Source: JAEYFP01 sp964566545 (GTDB taxonomy: Bacteria > Bacillota > Clostridia > Lachnospirales > Lachnospiraceae). From it: 16,113 nucleotides of DNA. Under the pieces are notes generated by a model, which saw nothing but the letters and a program-made list of their open reading frames with translations, made no database searches and had not been told where the DNA came from. The first letter of the stretch is position 1, and every line of letters begins with the position of its first letter. Both the position numbers and the translations under genes were made by a program. Where the stretch lies: the NCBI GenBank assembly GCA_964566545.1, contig CAZMIX010000054.1:1-16113 (forward strand). Direction: 5' to 3'. Shown one piece after another: positions 13,925 through 16,113 of the stretch.

Positions 13925-15520
13925 ATGAGAGCATTAATCAGTGTTTCAGACAAGACAGGGATTGTGGAGCTTGCAAAGGAGCTGGCAAGCCTTGGCGTGG
14001 AGATTATTTCCACGGGAGGAACGTATAAAAAGCTGAAGGAGGAAGGGATTGCGGCGATCGAAATTTCAGAGCTGACCGGATTTCCGGAGTGCCTTGACGG
14101 GCGCGTCAAGACTTTGCATCCGAAGGTGCATGCAGGCATTCTTGCGATGCGTTCGAATAGATCCCATATGGAGCAGCTTAAGCAGCTTGGTGTGGAGACG
14201 ATTGACCTTGTGATTGTTAACCTCTATCCGTTTAAGGCGACCATTATGAAGGAGGGAGTGACGCGTGCCGAGGCCGTGGAAAACATCGATATTGGTGGGC
14301 CGACGATGCTTCGCAGTGCGGCGAAGAATTATCAGGATGTAGCAGTTGTAACGGATCCTGCCGATTATGAAAAGGTGCTTGCGGAGCTTAAGGAATGCGG
14401 CAGTGTTTCAGTCAATACGAAGTTTTATCTGATGCAGAAGGTGTTTATGCACACGAGCAATTATGATACGATGATTTGCGATTACCTCAAAAAGGAACGT
14501 GGAGATCATAGCTTTCCGGATACGCTGACGATGACATTTGAAAAGGTGCAGGACATGCGTTACGGAGAAAATCCGCATCAGGCGGCGGCATTTTACTGTC
14601 AGGTCGGGAGTCAGATCGGCTCACTTGTGGAGGCCGTTCAGCATAACGGTAAGGAGCTTTCGTTTAACAATATCAATGATACGAACGGCGCGCTGGAGCT
14701 TTTAAAGGAGTTTAGTGAGCCGGCAGTTGTTGCATGCAAGCATGGAAATCCGTGCGGCGTCGGTTCTGTTTCGATAGGAAACGGATCCGGAGACAGCGCT
14801 TTGACAGAAGAGGAAGCGATTTATCGGGCATGGAAAAAAGCCTATGATGCTGATAAAACGTCCATCTACGGAGGAATCGTTGTTGTAAATCGCGAAGTGA
14901 CGCTGCAGATGGCAGAAGAGATACATGAAGTATTTCTGGAGGTAATTGTGGCTCCTTCCTACGAAAAAGAGGCGCTGGAGCTGCTTTGCACAAAGAAAAA
15001 TATCCGGGTTTTGGAATTGAAGGATATTACCGTACCACAGGATAAGAATGCGCTCGATATGAAGAAGGTAAACGGAGGTCTGATTGTGCAGACGATCGAT
15101 TCCAAGCTTTATAATAAGGAAGAGTGGCAGGTCGTAACGAAAACACAGCCGACGGCGGAACAGATCGCGGATATGGAATTTGGCATGAAGGTCGTGAAGT
15201 TCGTAAAGTCCAACGGTATCGCGGTTGTAAAAAATAAGCAGAGTGTCGGGATCGGACCCGGACAGGTAAACCGCATATGGGCGGCAAAGCAGTGCATGGA
15301 GCATGCTGAGGAGCTAATCGGTGGTGAGGTATTAAAGGGAGCCGCGCTGGCGTCTGATGCGTATTTTCCGTTTCCGGATACGGTCGAGGCGGCATATCAG
15401 GCAGGCATTACAGCGATCATCCAGCCGGGCGGTTCAATCAGGGATCAGATGTCAATTGACAAATGTGATGAATACGGCATTACCATGGTGTTTACAGGAA
15501 TGCGTCATTTTAAGCATTAG
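13925..15520 (+). CDS. purH: Bifunctional AICAR transformylase / IMP cyclohydrolase PurH
   Basis: PurH performs the last two steps of IMP synthesis: formylation of AICAR with 10-formyl-tetrahydrofolate, then ring closure. The 531-residue protein has the full two-domain layout. The N-terminal IMP cyclohydrolase (MGS-like) domain, about 1-195, shows ALISVSDKTGI, STGGTYKKL, GRVKTLHPKVHAGIL, NLYPF and DIGGPTMLRSAAKN. The transformylase domain shows MRYGENPHQ, NNINDTNGALEL, CKHGNPCGVG (the conserved Lys-His pair), KSNGIAVVKN, GIGPGQVNR and SDAYFPFPD. GGAGGAG (13912-13918) begins just inside the preceding stop codon region and sits 6 nt before the ATG. Co-transcription with the c-di-GMP gene is likely. 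No other pur gene of the cluster is adjacent, and I see no terminator after it before the tetR promoter. Confidence 0.97.
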   Translation: MRALISVSDKTGIVELAKELASLGVEIISTGGTYKKLKEEGIAAIEISELTGFPECLDGRVKTLHPKVHAGILAMRSNRSHMEQLKQLGVETIDLVIVNLYPFKATIMKEGVTRAEAVENIDIGGPTMLRSAAKNYQDVAVVTDPADYEKVLAELKECGSVSVNTKFYLMQKVFMHTSNYDTMICDYLKKERGDHSFPDTLTMTFEKVQDMRYGENPHQAAAFYCQVGSQIGSLVEAVQHNGKELSFNNINDTNGALELLKEFSEPAVVACKHGNPCGVGSVSIGNGSGDSALTEEEAIYRAWKKAYDADKTSIYGGIVVVNREVTLQMAEEIHEVFLEVIVAPSYEKEALELLCTKKNIRVLELKDITVPQDKNALDMKKVNGGLIVQTIDSKLYNKEEWQVVTKTQPTAEQIADMEFGMKVVKFVKSNGIAVVKNKQSVGIGPGQVNRIWAAKQCMEHAEELIGGEVLKGAALASDAYFPFPDTVEAAYQAGITAIIQPGGSIRDQMSIDKCDEYGITMVFTGMRHFKH

Positions 15521-15549
15521 TACGTTTGAAAGAAAGTGGAAGATATTTC

Positions 15550-15578
15550 TTGCGAAACGGCATCATGTATGTTATATT
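15550..15578 (+). promoter_or_regulatory. Promoter of the tetR-family gene
   Basis: TTGCGA (15550-15555) is followed after 17 nt by TATATT (15573-15578), with the start codon 43 nt further on. The adjacent palindrome overlaps the -10 and the expected transcription start. Confidence 0.55.
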
Positions 15579-15606
15579 ATGCTTGACTGATGAAGTCAAG
15601 CATAAT
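15576..15606. repeat. Perfect 13-bp inverted repeat, likely operator of the TetR-family regulator
   Basis: ATTATGCTTGACT (15576-15588) is the exact reverse complement of 15594-15606, with a GATGA spacer. It begins inside the -10 box and ends 3 nt before the Shine-Dalgarno sequence. No T-run follows, arguing against a terminator for purH. Placement and length fit autorepression by the TetR protein. Confidence 0.7.
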
Positions 15607-15621
15607 GTGGGAGGAACATGA

Positions 15622-16113
15622 ATGAATGCAAAGTTTTTTGATATGAAGAAGGAAAAGCAGGATGCGACCATTAACGCGTCTTTGAAGGTGTTTGCGGAGA
15701 ACGGGTATAAAAAGGCAAGTACGGACGTTATCGTAAAGCTTGCCGGGATTTCAAAAGGACTGCTGTTCCATTATTTTATCAGTAAACAGGGGTTGTATGG
15801 ATTTATTTACGACTACAGTGTAAAATACATGACGCTAGAACTGACCCAATCGGTCAAAAAGGATGAAAAAGACTTTTTTGAAGTACTGAAGCAGATTGAA
15901 CAAGCGAAAACAAGAGTAATGAAAAATTACCCTTATATGCAGCAGTTTTTAAGCAATGTAAAATTCGAGACGAATCCGGAGGCATTGACCGCCTTGGGCG
16001 ATGTGGGGGATGCGATGCCGTCGGCCTATAACGCGATATATAAGCAGGCGGATATGACGCGCTTTCATGATTTTATCGATGTGAGCCGTGTGATTCAGAT
16101 GATTACATGGATG
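15622..16113 (+). CDS. TetR/AcrR-family transcriptional regulator, truncated by the window end
   Basis: The frame is open from 15622 to the last base, giving 164 residues with no stop. Residues about 13-58 are a TetR helix-turn-helix: DATINASLKVFAENGYKKAS, then TDVIVKLAGISKGLLFHYF and SKQGLYGFIYDY, with the 'SKGLLFHYF..K..L' signature of the family. The rest is a helical ligand-binding domain whose effector cannot be inferred. The ATG at 15622 is chosen because GGGAGG (15609-15614) lies 7 nt upstream; an ATG at 15618 in another frame stops after seven codons. Regulated neighbours probably lie beyond the window. The upstream palindrome suggests that it represses itself. Confidence 0.9.
   Translation, partial: MNAKFFDMKKEKQDATINASLKVFAENGYKKASTDVIVKLAGISKGLLFHYFISKQGLYGFIYDYSVKYMTLELTQSVKKDEKDFFEVLKQIEQAKTRVMKNYPYMQQFLSNVKFETNPEALTALGDVGDAMPSAYNAIYKQADMTRFHDFIDVSRVIQMITWM

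Noticed and set aside
1..16113. CRISPR array, tRNA/rRNA genes, insertion sequences or phage genes
   Set aside because: I saw no regularly spaced repeats, no cloverleaf-like or rRNA segments and no transposase or phage motifs on either strand.

Overview
The window looks like chromosome from a low-to-mid GC Gram-positive anaerobe of the class Clostridia, most probably Lachnospiraceae or a close relative. I base this on strong GGAGG-type Shine-Dalgarno sites, TTGaca/TATAcT promoters with 17-nt spacers, a short L-aspartate oxidase lacking the usual C-terminal helical domain, a NiaR-type (HTH + 3H) NAD repressor, and a small two-TM protein of a type I associate with Lachnospiraceae. Genus cannot be fixed from the sequence alone. 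All genes lie on the + strand except one (7301-8002).

Layout. 1-213 is the C-terminal tail of a membrane protein (acyltransferase-like, tentative). 257-1390 is glycerate kinase. 1612-3425 is a tight two-gene unit of an HD-superfamily (dGTPase-like) phosphohydrolase plus a YwgA-like protein. It has its own promoter overlapped by a perfect 7-bp inverted repeat, closes with a good rho-independent terminator, and is visibly more AT-rich than the flanks. 3566-7264 is a NAD de novo synthesis block: nadA, then one uninterrupted reading frame carrying both NadB and NadC, then the NAD-responsive repressor gene niaR.

7301-8002 (minus strand) encodes a single-pass membrane-anchored protein with a large predicted extracytoplasmic domain. 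It diverges from 8208-8708, a small two-TM protein, and each has a recognisable promoter in the gap. 8821-10275 is guaB (IMP dehydrogenase). 10321-11097 is a six-TM ABC-2-like membrane protein with no ATPase beside it. 11254-13911 is an 885-residue sensor-GAF-PAS-GGDEF-EAL cyclic-di-GMP protein, and purH follows 13 nt downstream (13925-15520). The window ends inside a TetR-family regulator (15622 onwards), preceded by a perfect 13-bp inverted repeat over its promoter.

How the genes connect. NadB, NadA and NadC convert aspartate through iminoaspartate and quinolinate to nicotinate mononucleotide, and NiaR is the expected repressor of that pathway. PurH makes IMP, GuaB takes IMP to XMP on the way to GTP, and GTP is the substrate of the GGDEF domain; dGTPase-like HD enzymes also act on guanine nucleotides. 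The most notable items are the NadB-NadC fusion with a preserved internal ribosome binding site, the HD/YwgA module with its own putative operator, the close linkage of purH to a c-di-GMP gene, and the near-textbook operator in front of the truncated tetR gene. I saw no CRISPR array, tRNA, rRNA, insertion sequence or phage gene.
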